Assembly: GCA_030686995.1 (NCBI GenBank)
Contig: CM060697.1
Location: forward strand, 38,365,459-38,429,458
Reading direction: 5' to 3'
Length of the DNA: 64,000 bases
Origin: Artemisia argyi
Taxonomy: Eukaryota; Streptophyta; Magnoliopsida; Asterales; Asteraceae
The position numbers were made by a program, and so were the translations under genes. The notes beneath the pieces were generated by a model. That model did no database searches. It had not been told where the DNA came from and worked only from the letters and a program-made list of their open reading frames with translations. Shown in pieces: positions 12,093 through 24,106 of the stretch (its first letter is position 1; each line of letters begins with the position of its first letter).

Positions 12093-12377
12093 TACAGTTA
12101 TAGAGAACCAAGTGTTTTGAACATTGGACTATAACTACACTTTTAAAATGGACCACTTTTACAAAATATCACCTTATGCCCTCCGTGCCTACGCGTTTCC
12201 AACATCTGGTAGAGACATTTCTTTTACATAAATTATGATACATGTTAACATGTTATAATTATGCTAATGAATTATATTTACTAATCGGGATTATTACAAA
12301 TACCGTGTCTTCATATTTCCATCCGCTAGACTATTATGTGACTTTTAGATAGTTTATGCTACAACTACACTCTAGTA

Positions 12378-12382
<5 letters not shown>

Positions 12383-12466
<84 letters not shown>
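12383..12466. repeat. (TA)n microsatellite, internal copy 1
   Basis: About 42 TA units. The equivalent tract in internal copy 2 is about 20 bp longer. YIYIYI-type frames through it are meaningless. Confidence 0.95.
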
Positions 12467-12468
<2 letters not shown>

Positions 12469-12823
12469 TCCCCCAACTATTTTGAATACTATACCAATCC
12501 TCCTTAATTTTCTCACTCTCATTTTTATAGATGCATATGACATACTCTTTCCGTACTCTCGAAAAAATCCGCGCATAAATTATTTTGTCAATTAGTACGG
12601 ATGTTAAGTCAGAATCTTAGAATGATTTACAACGTCTTAATTTGAATGGATTGGGACGCCCTTTCATTCAAATCAAGAAATTGTAAATCATTGAACCATA
12701 AGTTTATATTTCTTTAGTTACATAGTTTGGGACGCTTCTCTATGTAAATAACGAAATATAGATAAATAGGTTTAATTATTTTTGAGTTAACAGGCATATG
12801 AAACCACGAACCCCTAAATCTCA

Positions 12824-13042
12824 CTAGAAACCACGAATATTAATACACAACGATATGACTAGCATCGGTAATGCTATCATCACAAAGATCGTTAAATAAA
12901 CCTTGACATCACTAAACGATTGATCCATCAAGCTAATGAAGAATGCCACCACTCCTATGAGTGCAAGAACCGCGATTGGATGTAATACATCAAATACTTT
13001 GTACAACAAAACCACACAATGAAACGTTAATGCCATGTGCAT
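12824..13042 (-). CDS. Small membrane protein ORF, antisense in element B (copy 1)
   Basis: 72 residues with two hydrophobic segments (about 8-35 and 49-68) separated by a short polar stretch with MDQSFSDVK. I do not recognise the family. It is antisense to the retrotransposon and repeated at 21020-21238, where one Lys is Arg. It lies outside the stretch bounded by the two TTTAACGGGTAGGT repeats. Conservation between two recently duplicated copies is not evidence of selection, so coding status is open. Confidence 0.35.
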   Translation of the reverse strand: MHMALTFHCVVLLYKVFDVLHPIAVLALIGVVAFFISLMDQSFSDVKVYLTIFVMIALPMLVISLCINIRGF

Positions 13043-13333
13043 TCACTTTTTCCCAAACTAAATTTCTATCCACAAAAACTGATAATTCAAGAAATTTCTC
13101 TACCCTCTTCTCTTTGTAAAAATCTGTATCAACAAAACTCTTTTGTTTAACGGGTAGGTTACCCGCACAGATTTTTGTAATTAAAAAGAAAATCTAAGAC
13201 GTAACAGAATAAACAAATTCTCATCCAAATTATGATCACAAGGAATTTTATTGAAACAACATATTATTAAAAAGCAGACTGAACAGAAATACATAAAAAC
13301 ATTACAAACAATGCTAAATTAAAACATCACACT

Positions 13334-13637
13334 TCAGCGGTAGTCTGGGTGATCCCAAGTCTGAGAATTGTTAGAATCATATCCATCATCATAAGGGTCA
13401 AAACTTGCCAGCCTCTCTTCTTCTATTTGAGCCTCCAACCTACTCAGCTCCCGCTCCATGTCAGAAGTCCAACCACCATCGTCGACCGCCACATTTTCCT
13501 CAAAACTTGGCTGGAATTGATCCAGATGAGGCAATTGTTGTTGTTGCACAACCACTCTTGGTGCAGAAGAACTTGATGCACCTTGTTGTAGTGGTTGCTG
13601 TTGCGGTTGTTGTGGTGGTGTTGGTGGAATTTGTTGC

Positions 13638-13698
<61 letters not shown>

Positions 13699-14053
13699 GC
13701 TGTTGCTGTTGTGATTCAACCCCAGCAACTTCAACATTCTCTTCAAAACTCCAACGGATTTTGTTGGAAATTTGATTCTCCATATGATGAACACAAGCCC
13801 ATAGCGATTCAATCACCGCAGCATCCTTACGATATTCGTCATGCAAGAACGTGTCGATCACATATTTTCTATCATCCGATATATCTGTACACCCTACGTA
13901 GCGTTCCCTAAGCCGTTGTTTCAGTTGTTTCGCGACCTCAAACTTCAAGATGACCTTCACAATAGCATTTTGGCGATCCAAATCACTATTCTCGGCTTCT
14001 GCTTTGATATATTGTTGAAATTGTTCAGCGGTATGGGGTAGCTTGCAAGCCAT
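13334..14053 (-). CDS. Polyglutamine protein ORF, antisense in element B (copy 1)
   Basis: I chose the ATG at 14053 (MACKLPHTAEQF), giving 239 residues; an upstream in-frame ATG at 14131 would add 26. The N-terminal 110 residues are charged and helical (EVAKQLKQRLRERY, then FLHDEYRKDAAVIESLW). They are followed by 27 consecutive Gln, a Pro/Gln-rich linker and an acidic tail with ELSRLEAQIEEERL that ends in HPDYR. It is intronless. I do not recognise the family. The Gln run is encoded mostly by one repeated codon (TTG on the plus strand), so it is a microsatellite. Copy 2 (21530-22279) is the same apart from ten more Gln. Both remain open, which is notable in an element without gag or pol. Confidence 0.5.
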
Positions 14054-14475
14054 TGATTGTTTTGTATGTGTGTGTGGATAACCCAACACGTACCAATGGT
14101 ATTTACAAGGAATTGGAAAGATAATTCTCAATTATGACCGTTTGTATTCCAACGGTAAAATTTTCAAAAGCCTGTGTCTATTAAAACTAGCAACAAATTT
14201 TTGAGATATGTGATAAAATTCTATCTTGGCCTTCGCATTTCAACACAAGTGGCAGGAACAAGATTCCGTTAAATACATAACAACATAACTTAAATCATGA
14301 ACGCGCCACGTATGAATAATACACTCTCACACGAATTGACCCCTCAGCCTCTAAGAATTATGAACTTATCAATAATCTATACAAACTCTCGAATATTATA
14401 CGAAATTTCAACTATCTCGTAACCTTATGTAACATAAAATAATAAAATACGTATCGATAAACACTTCATACTCGC

Positions 14476-14709
14476 TTAAACCAAATACACCTTCTTAAAC
14501 TTGGGCTTTGGCCATTGCTTCGTATGACAAACCACCCTAATGAAATTGGGCCTTAACCCACTGCTTCCATATACCAACACACCTTTGGGCCACAAAATCA
14601 CAGTAACCCAACGCGCCATTGGACTAATCACTAACTTGAGCCCGGCATTGCTCAAACCTGAAACATAAACATTACTTCCAAACAACTCATACCTATAGTT
14701 TCGAATCAT
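14476..14709 (-). CDS. Doubtful 77-residue ORF, antisense in element B (copy 1)
   Basis: Basic C-terminus (KQWPKPKFKKVYLV) and no recognised domain. It is repeated unchanged at 22702-22935. It may be chance. I list it because it lies between two better antisense candidates. Confidence 0.15.
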   Translation of the reverse strand: MIRNYRYELFGSNVYVSGLSNAGLKLVISPMARWVTVILWPKGVLVYGSSGLRPNFIRVVCHTKQWPKPKFKKVYLV

Positions 14710-15174
14710 TTTTCCGTGACATTTCTACACACCCCATCAATATTTTTGTGCATCTCAATTTATCATGAACCCAAGAAACAAGTGTGACGAATCTTTTCCA
14801 ATTAATCGATCCTTCGATGGTCAAATTTTCATCAAAGCTCAACCCAATTGCCATATCCGACTATACCAAAAATCATATGTATTTAAATACTCGGTTCCAA
14901 ACAAAGACAGGCAAACTTCCATATATAGTTTCGGTTATAAATTTATTAAAACCCACCTTTGTAAACTTGACCAACCAACTCAAAAATATTTTGACACCTA
15001 ATAACCTTCTATATATTAATCTAACAATTGATAAGCAGTAAAAACAAGCGAGAAATTAACATAAACTAAGACAGCATAAAGCAAAATAAAAATTTCATTC
15101 ATACGTTCGAAATTACATGGAAACACAACGAACCTTATTTCAACATTCCGACCACTACACTACGACACTATTCC

Positions 15175-15336
15175 TCACTTCCAAAACTTGTCAATGATGA
15201 TCGATAGAACCACGAATGGTGCAAGAAACATTAAGATCCCAACCAACATAGCACGATCTTCGTTCGGAACACACACTAGATAGATAGCAGTACCAATGGC
15301 ATACAAGATTGCAAGAATGGTGATGAAGTGCGGCAT
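15175..15336 (-). CDS. 53-residue two-helix membrane protein ORF, antisense in element B (copy 1)
   Basis: Starts MPHFITILAILYAIG and ends IIIDKFWK. Two hydrophobic helices (about 4-23 and 30-48) are joined by a charged turn PNEDR. The layout resembles that of the 72-residue ORF at 12824-13042, though I see no clear sequence match. The identical frame is at 23401-23562. Function unknown. Confidence 0.4.
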   Translation of the reverse strand: MPHFITILAILYAIGTAIYLVCVPNEDRAMLVGILMFLAPFVVLSIIIDKFWK

Positions 15337-15759
15337 GTCGATCGAAAATGATAAAGTGAGAAAGAAAAGTTAGGTAAAAAGGAGTGTACTAGTGGGTTAT
15401 TTAAAGAGAATAAGAGTTGGGTACTGTACACCACTGTGGTAAAATACTGTTTACACCTTAAAAACTACAAATAATACTGCCAAGTAACAACTATAATTTT
15501 GGACTAAAGTTCCCCCAAGTTTTTCTTTCAAAATCATACTAAGATCGGTTATCATCAAGTAAAAAGCTAATGTAGTAGTAGATACGTTAAGCTGGAAAGT
15601 ACAATTAAAAAGAAGAAGCTAATATAATAATAAATACGTTAAGCTGGAAAGAATAACTAAAACTCGCTCAGGAGTTAGATCGTCAGAAATAACTATTTGT
15701 TCAACCTTTCCACTCACCTTAACGGCTACCTTATCTTGGAATCCCGGGACGGGATTCAG

Positions 15760-15775
15760 TTTAACGGGTAGGTAA
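15760..15775 (+). other. Purine-rich tract before LTR2, duplicated at 13146
   Basis: TTTAACGGGTAGGTAA abuts LTR2 and resembles the purine tract of chromovirus-type elements. The first 14 bases also occur at 13146-13159, followed there by TACCCGC. The two copies bracket about 2.6 kb that holds the polyQ and 53-residue ORFs. Confidence 0.6.
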
Positions 15776-15847
15776 TATAACATCCCGTAAAAATTTTCCT
15801 AGGATTAATACATAGTTACAACATACATTAACCATTTTTACCAGTAA

Positions 15848-15880
<33 letters not shown>

Positions 15881-16723
15881 TGTTTATCAATTGTAACATT
15901 ATCCACTTTTCACCTTGAAACGATATTTAAACATGAACTTTTATAAACTTAAAACATTTATATTTAATAAATATATGTTTCGGTAATTAACCAAATACGT
16001 GTTACATAATTTTTAAGCTTACGGAAAATTTATCCTAATTACTCACTAAACTCATTGGGCCTCGGCCGAGAATAGCTACACACAAACGAACTCTTAATTT
16101 TTTCTATTTCCTTTTCTTTTGGGCCTACACTCCAAACGAACCCAAGCTGATTTCAGGTCCAAGCATTTTGTTTTCTTTCTTTGTTCTTGTTGCGAAGTTC
16201 ACTTACTTTGTCTCGTTTGTACTAAATCTCGACGCACGACATGACTATTTTATTTTACCACTCCATTGCCCTCCCAGCTGGCAATCGGAAATAACAAAGG
16301 ACAGCAAGCATCTCGCTCATTTACTGTGTGAACCAGTGACCTATTGAAGACCCCAACACAACTTGAGTAAATTTCCTATAACCTATCACATGCTCTCAAA
16401 CGACCTCCACAGCTCACAATCGCTTGTAAACATCTATATTCAAGCACATGCCTTACACAATCTTTTGTTAACGATTGTTGTTTAGTCTTGATTAGTCCTT
16501 GAAGAATGTCACATGTTTATGCCAACTCACTCATCCTCCCTCACTCGTTTACTGTCCCAGAAACAACCCAAACATATCATGAAAGATCACATGGTGTAAA
16601 CGTGTCATAAGTTCCCTACGAACCTCCTTTGCTCCCCAATGACTACAAACCAACAATAGGCATCTTAGAAACTTTCAGGAATAATCTCACACATTTCCTT
16701 GCTCATGATTTCTGGTTGATCTC

Positions 16724-16892
16724 GATTGGTCATAGATGGAGGCAACATGCAAATGGCAGCTCGTCGTTCACACCTTCACCCTCCCTCGCTTCATACTACC
16801 TTAGATGTAACCTAGAGGAAACCATGTGCAACTCCTACATCACCTTCCTGCTCCATTCTACCACTTGTCGCATTCCAGTTCTAGTACTTAAG
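16724..16892 (+). other. Interval containing the LTR crossover
   Basis: The last LTR3-type marker is C at 16723 (T at 8547 in LTR1, C at 24949 in LTR3). The first LTR1-type marker is G at 16893 (G at 8717, A at 25119). The exchange that created the three-LTR structure lies between them, in sequence identical among all three. Confidence 0.75.
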
Positions 16893-18299
16893 GCTACATG
16901 ATGATCAACACTCTCCCTACAACTCACCTCAATCACTCATGCTAGTTCCAATCGAGCCAAGGTGGAAGAGAAGCAAGGGGACGGAACTAGGAACTATTAT
17001 TGATTCATGGGTGAAACCTTAACCAAGTAGTACACCATCATCTTACCACATCAAAACTATCACTAAACCGAACTTAAACATAAAGAATTACTCTTGTGGT
17101 TACTGTCAAGATGTAGATGAAACCATGCTTTGACAGTTAACTCACACAAACAATTCATTACTTTTACTACTGACGTGAAAAGAAGAGAAGTGAGCAAATC
17201 ATGGTTTGATTCTCGAGTTCTAAAGCTTCACTAGTTCTAAGTTGGTGGCGAGTTTGAAAGCTGTGGAGGCATGGAAGTTGCTTTGACTTCGTTTCCCGTT
17301 CAACCCGTCGTTCCTTCCTCACCACCTTTTGAGTATAGTAAGTCTCCCAACCCATTCACAATTCATTATATCACATTCTTTGATTTTCCCAACGATTACT
17401 CTCGTACCATAGCTATCTCACGTATTAAATGGAAGTGTTCACGTTAAAAACTTAAAGGATTTGCTAATGGCTTGTATGATGTGGTAAAATAGAGCTAATG
17501 ATAACATATCACTCATAAAAACTAACTCATAAAACGTATCGCGAGCTTGTGTGTCTAACTAATAAGAACCTATTTTGAACTTAAGTTTTATAGCATTATT
17601 ATAACAAGTATTAGAAAAGCATATATACATTCCAAGAAACTGTAAATACTCGACACATACATACATATGACTTACAAAAACTAAAGATGTGTTTCCTTGA
17701 AATTCATTCTACCCGACATGTTTACATGCATACGCTCTAAATGAGTCACTTAGTCCAAAAACCGTTTTCTCTTGGACTCACATCAAAACTTAAGTATAAG
17801 CACTTTTTGTAAACTTAATAACCATTTTGAAAACTTACTAAGATAAGCCCAAGAATAAGCTACTTTGTTAAGCTCACTAATAAGCTAAAACTTGAACTTA
17901 ACTTATATTCTTTTACCGACATAAAAACAAGCTCACAAGAATCATCTATAACTCATTTTAAATGGTGGTTTCGTTGGGGAAATTAGGTCGAGGAACTCTA
18001 ATAAGAAGAAGCAAATTTTGGTCTCAAAGTTGGCTAACCCAACTGCTTATTTGAGGGTAAAACTCAGTTTAAATGGAATGATATAAGGATAAACGACTAG
18101 TATAAACATATAACAAGTTTTCATAACATATTTAAAAGCCACAAAAATAACAAGTTCATAAAGTTTAAAACTTTAAACCATGTATCTGCTTCATCTATGA
18201 TTAATGATCCAAAAACCAAACATGATTTCACTTGTTTTAAACTATAAGATCAGTGCTAAAACATTTAAATAAACCTGGACTGTAAAACATAACGCAAAG

Positions 18300-18374
18300 A
18301 AGCCTTTGGCTCAATTGGATGGGCGCATGGTTGCTGAGCAAAAGGTCTTGGGTTCGAAACCTGACCAGGACAGT
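18300..18374 (+). other. tRNA-like segment (LTR2)
   Basis: Copy of the segment at 10124-10198, with A box at 18307-18318 and the B box intact. Confidence 0.5.
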
Positions 18375-20256
18375 TGTAATATTTTTGGTTATCATTAGAA
18401 CTTTAGTCTTTTGGTAGTTTTAATCCCTCATTTTCAAAACATTTATCACATTTTCTTAAAACCTTTTACAAGATGTGAAAATAGTACTATTATTCTACTT
18501 CACCCTTACAAGTTGGATACCTTGACATTTCCACCCAAAAACTTTCATAAGTTTATAAATAGGTTTATTTTAAATTAAATATAAAGTCATTCAACTATTT
18601 AGGTTTAAAAGAGTAACGTAGGTATAACTTAAAAGTTTACATAAAAACTTAATTACGGTTGACAAAGTAATATTTTACAACTATATCATAGTAACATATA
18701 ACGAGACTTACATTTTTAGACGATAATGAAGTAATAATTATGAATAACTATATATTTCAAAATACATATAATTTATAACGTAAATTATATAACTTGACGT
18801 TATTATCGGTTAACTTGAACGCACATTAAGTAATGAGTATTCCTATAATAAAACTCATCGGTCCACTTAACCTGACGTAAACTTGCAATTTCTATAACTT
18901 ATCATTCACCAATACATAATATAAATTCAGGACGAAGAATATAAAAATAATAAACGATACTTATGCATAAATACAAGTTATATTGTATATAACTTGCTCT
19001 TGAACTAATAAGCGTTTTGCCACGCAAGCCACCTCTGCCACAAAGTCATTCTGTCATCGAACACCATTCAAATCACAATTCTTGATAAGTCGAACTTATC
19101 TCAGACTTCCATATCATTCAGGTTATCTTTGAAGTTGTTTCCATTCTACCTCCACATTACATTATCTATGCCTATCATGACTCTCAGGTGAGTCATAGCC
19201 CCTACTTTTACTTGTTTTACAATGGTTTATAAACGTTTTTGGGGGAGATACATGCTTAACTACTGTTTTTACTTATTCAAGTATTCATTAACTCAATACA
19301 TGACTGTATTTCATATAAACTTTACTGATTTACACATTCTTATATCTCATAAGGAAATACCTGCTATAGACATGATTACAAGCGATTTTTCAACGATATG
19401 CTATATTTGATCTCTATTGCCTAAGTACCTATTACCAAAAGTCCCTCGATCATGCGCCTTAATCACTTGTAGGGTGAACATAAATAATTGTGAATAGATC
19501 TATTAGGGATTGACAATCCCCATTTGGTCGCTAGAGGAAAGCCACCAAATGCACTTTATTTGATTTCATTGGTTACTGGTAAATACCTATCTTGAGGGCC
19601 ACTGTATTACATCATTATTATGGATAATTTTGATGCCTGTTAATCGTTGAGTGTCATGAGCTTAGGGCAAGAGAACGGTAATAATATAGCACTACAATGA
19701 CTGATGTTAAGGGCGTACGATGTTGTAGCCCTCTGTTTTATTAAACTACGAGATTATGCTCACTATATAGTAGGAAAAACTGTTAATAATTGGTAAACGA
19801 ACTACTATTTTGGTGTTGGCCCGGTGAAGGGCAAACCAACGGATTGATTTGTATTAGATTGATAAGAAAATCACTCATTTTTTTTAACGATTTAAACTAT
19901 AAACTCTATGAACTCACCAACCTTTGTGTTGACACTTTTTGCATGTGTTTATCTCAGGTAACTAAAAAAGAAGGAACTTGAAGGCACGGAGTGGGCTTGT
20001 AACCAGGCATGGGCTTAAATAAACATTTTGACATATTTCAAATAAACTTGTTGTTTAAATTATGAAACATCTTGATGTCTCGAATATTTGGTATTTTGAA
20101 TGAATTAAATTTTAAAGCGTCACTTTTGTGTCGTTTTCTATGATTGTGACAAAGATCCTCGAAGTAACACCCAAAAAGTCTTCCGCTGACATTTTATGTC
20201 TTCCGCTGACATTTTAAGTCTTCCGCTGACGTGATGATTTTGGGGGTGTTACAGAT

Positions 20257-20268
20257 TGACATCAGAGC
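20257..20268 (+). other. Primer-binding site of element B (copy 2), mutated
   Basis: TGACATCAGAGC: a G-to-A change relative to copy 1, making two mismatches to the initiator-Met primer site. Confidence 0.75.
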
Positions 20269-20553
20269 TACAGTTATAGAGAACCAAGTGTTTTGAACAT
20301 TGGACTATAACTACACTTTTAAAATGGACCACTTTTACAAAATATCACCTTATGCCCTCCGTGCCTACGCGTTTCCAACATCTGGTAGAGACATTTCTTT
20401 TACATAAATTATGATACATGTTAACATGTTATAATTATGCTAATGAATTATATTTACTAATCGGGATTATTACAAATACCGTGTCTTCATATTTCCATCC
20501 GCTAGACTATTATGTGACTTTTAGATAGTTTATGCTACAACTACACTCTAGTA

Positions 20554-20664
<111 letters not shown>

Positions 20665-21019
20665 TCCCCCAACTATTTTGAATACTATACCAATCCTCCT
20701 TAATTTTCTCACTCTCATTTTTATAGATGCATATGACATACTCTTTCCGTACTCTCGAAAAAATCCGCGCATAAATTATTTTGTCAATTAGTACGGATGT
20801 TAAGTCAGAATCTTAGAATGATTTACAACGTCTTAATTTGAATGGATTGGGACGCCCTTTCATTCAAATCAAGAAATTGTAAATCATTGAACCATAAGTT
20901 TATATTTCTTTAGTTACATAGTTTGGGACGCTTCTCTATGTAAATAACGAAATATAGATAAATAGGTTTAATTATTTTTGAGTTAACAGGCATATGAAAC
21001 CACGAACCCCTAAATCTCA

Positions 21020-21238
21020 CTAGAAACCACGAATATTAATACACAACGATATGACTAGCATCGGTAATGCTATCATCACAAAGATCGTTAAATAAACCTT
21101 GACATCACTAAACGATTGATCCATCAAGCTAATGAAGAATGCCACCACTCCTATGAGTGCAAGAACCGCGATTGGATGTAATACATCAAATACTCTGTAC
21201 AACAAAACCACACAATGAAACGTTAATGCCATGTGCAT
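21020..21238 (-). CDS. Small membrane protein ORF, antisense in element B (copy 2)
   Basis: Same 72-residue two-helix frame as 12824-13042, with one Lys-to-Arg change from a single substitution. Confidence 0.35.
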   Translation of the reverse strand: MHMALTFHCVVLLYRVFDVLHPIAVLALIGVVAFFISLMDQSFSDVKVYLTIFVMIALPMLVISLCINIRGF

Positions 21239-21529
21239 TCACTTTTTCCCAAACTAAATTTCTATCCACAAAAACTGATAATTCAAGAAATTTCTCTACC
21301 CTCTTCTCTTTGTAAAAATCTGTATCAACAAAACTCTTTTGTTTAACGGGTAGGTTACCCGCACAGATTTTTGTAATTAAAAAGAAAATCTAAGACGTAA
21401 CAGAATAAACAAATTCTCATCCAAATTATGATCACAAGGAATTTTATTGAAACAACATATTATTAAAAAGCAGACTGAACAGAAATACATAAAAACATTA
21501 CAAACAATGCTAAATTAAAACATCACACT

Positions 21530-21833
21530 TCAGCGGTAGTCTGGGTGATCCCAAGTCTGAGAATTGTTAGAATCATATCCATCATCATAAGGGTCAAAAC
21601 TTGCCAGCCTCTCTTCTTCTATTTGAGCCTCCAACCTACTCAGCTCCCGCTCCATGTCAGAAGTCCAACCACCATCGTCGACCGCCACATTTTCCTCAAA
21701 ACTTGGCTGGAATTGATCCAGATGAGGCAATTGTTGTTGTTGCACAACCACTCTTGGTGCAGAAGAACTTGATGCACCTTGTTGTAGTGGTTGCTGTTGC
21801 GGTTGTTGTGGTGGTGTTGGTGGAATTTGTTGC

Positions 21834-21924
<91 letters not shown>

Positions 21925-22279
21925 GCTGTTGCTGTTGTGATTCAACCCCAGCAACTTCAACATTCTCTTCAAAACTCCAACGGATTTTGTTGGAAATTTG
22001 ATTCTCCATATGATGAACACAAGCCCATAGCGATTCAATCACCGCAGCATCCTTACGATATTCGTCATGCAAGAACGTGTCGATCACATATTTTCTATCA
22101 TCCGATATATCTGTACACCCTACGTAGCGTTCCCTAAGCCGTTGTTTCAGTTGTTTCGCGACCTCAAACTTCAAGATGACCTTCACAATAGCATTTTGGC
22201 GATCCAAATCACTATTCTCGGCTTCTGCTTTGATATATTGTTGAAATTGTTCAGCGGTATGGGGTAGCTTGCAAGCCAT
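21530..22279 (-). CDS. Polyglutamine protein ORF, antisense in element B (copy 2)
   Basis: Same protein as 13334-14053 but 249 residues from the corresponding ATG, because the glutamine run has 37 instead of 27 residues. I saw no other residue change. Confidence 0.5.
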
Positions 22280-22701
22280 TGATTGTTTTGTATGTGTGTG
22301 TGGATAACCCAACACGTACCAATGGTATTTACAAGGAATTGGAAAGATAATTCTCAATTATGACCGTTTGTATTCCAACGGTAAAATTTTCAAAAGCCTG
22401 TGTCTATTAAAACTAGCAACAAATTTTTGAGATATGTGATAAAATTCTATCTTGGCCTTCGCATTTCAACACAAGTGGCAGGAACAAGATTCCGTTAAAT
22501 ACATAACAACATAACTTAAATCATGAACGCGCCACGTATGAATAATACACTCTCACACGAATTGACCCCTCAGCCTCTAAGAATTATGAACTTATCAATA
22601 ATCTATACAAACTCTCGAATATTATACGAAATTTCAACTATCTCGTAACCTTATGTAACATAAAATAATAAAATACGTATCGATAAACACTTCATACTCG
22701 C

Positions 22702-22935
22702 TTAAACCAAATACACCTTCTTAAACTTGGGCTTTGGCCATTGCTTCGTATGACAAACCACCCTAATGAAATTGGGCCTTAACCCACTGCTTCCATATAC
22801 CAACACACCTTTGGGCCACAAAATCACAGTAACCCAACGCGCCATTGGACTAATCACTAACTTGAGCCCGGCATTGCTCAAACCTGAAACATAAACATTA
22901 CTTCCAAACAACTCATACCTATAGTTTCGAATCAT
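22702..22935 (-). CDS. Doubtful 77-residue ORF (copy 2)
   Basis: Identical to the frame at 14476-14709. Confidence 0.15.
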   Translation of the reverse strand: MIRNYRYELFGSNVYVSGLSNAGLKLVISPMARWVTVILWPKGVLVYGSSGLRPNFIRVVCHTKQWPKPKFKKVYLV

Positions 22936-23400
22936 TTTTCCGTGACATTTCTACACACCCCATCAATATTTTTGTGCATCTCAATTTATCATGAACCCAA
23001 GAAACAAGTGTGACGAATCTTTTCCAATTAATCGATCCTTCGATGGTCAAATTTTCATCAAAGCTCAACCCAATTGCCATATCCGACTATACCAAAAATC
23101 ATATGTATTTAAATACTCGGTTCCAAACAAAGACAGGCAAACTTCCATATATAGTTTCGGTTATAAATTTATTAAAACCCACCTTTGTAAACTTGACCAA
23201 CCAACTCAAAAATATTTTGACACCTAATAACCTTCTATATATTAATCTAACAATTGATAAGCAGTAAAAACAAGCGAGAAATTAACATAAACTAAGACAG
23301 CATAAAGCAAAATAAAAATTTCATTCATACGTTCGAAATTACATGGAAACACAACGAACCTTATTTCAACATTCCGACCACTACACTACGACACTATTCC

Positions 23401-23562
23401 TCACTTCCAAAACTTGTCAATGATGATCGATAGAACCACGAATGGTGCAAGAAACATTAAGATCCCAACCAACATAGCACGATCTTCGTTCGGAACACAC
23501 ACTAGATAGATAGCAGTACCAATGGCATACAAGATTGCAAGAATGGTGATGAAGTGCGGCAT
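23401..23562 (-). CDS. 53-residue two-helix membrane protein ORF (copy 2)
   Basis: Identical to the frame at 15175-15336. Confidence 0.4.
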   Translation of the reverse strand: MPHFITILAILYAIGTAIYLVCVPNEDRAMLVGILMFLAPFVVLSIIIDKFWK

Positions 23563-24001
23563 GTCGATCGAAAATGATAAAGTGAGAAAGAAAAGTTAGG
23601 TAAAAAGGAGTGTACTAGTGGGTTATTTAAAGAGAATAAGAGTTGGGTACTGTACACCACTGTGGTAAAATACTGTTTACACCTTAAAAACTACAAATAA
23701 TACTGCCAAGTAACAACTATAATTTTGGACTAAAGTTCCCCCAAGTTTTTCTTTCAAAATCATACTAAGATCGGTTATCATCAAGTAAAAAGCTAATGTA
23801 GTAGTAGATACGTTAAGCTGGAAAGTACAATTAAAAAGAAGAAGCTAATATAATAATAAATACGTTAAGCTGGAAAGAATAACTAAAACTCGCTCAGGAG
23901 TTAGATCGTCAGAAATAACTATTTGTTCAACCTTTCCACTCACCTTAACGGCTACCTTATCTTGGAATCCCGGGACGGGATTCAGTTTAACGGGTAGGTA
24001 A

Positions 24002-24073
24002 TATAACATCCCGTAAAAATTTTCCTAGGATTAATACATAGTTACAACATACATTAACCATTTTTACCAGTAA

Positions 24074-24106
<33 letters not shown>

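Larger units (their letters stand above)
15776..20253 (+). repeat. LTR 2 of element B (recombinant middle LTR)
   Basis: 4478 bp. Up to 16723 it carries LTR3-type bases at every difference I checked. From 16893 on it carries LTR1-type bases. A poly-T run (about 15850-15878) is shared with LTR3 but is only about ten bases in LTR1. Confidence 0.88.

Noticed and set aside
12334..12595. Frames on both strands rich in Tyr-Ile dipeptides
   Set aside because: They are translations of the (TA)n microsatellite; the same holds at 20548-20772 and 33263-33603.
13405..13911. Long Val-rich plus-strand frame opposite the polyQ ORF, and an Asn-rich frame beside it
   Set aside because: Both are shadows of the same trinucleotide repeat read in other frames (TTG, GTT).
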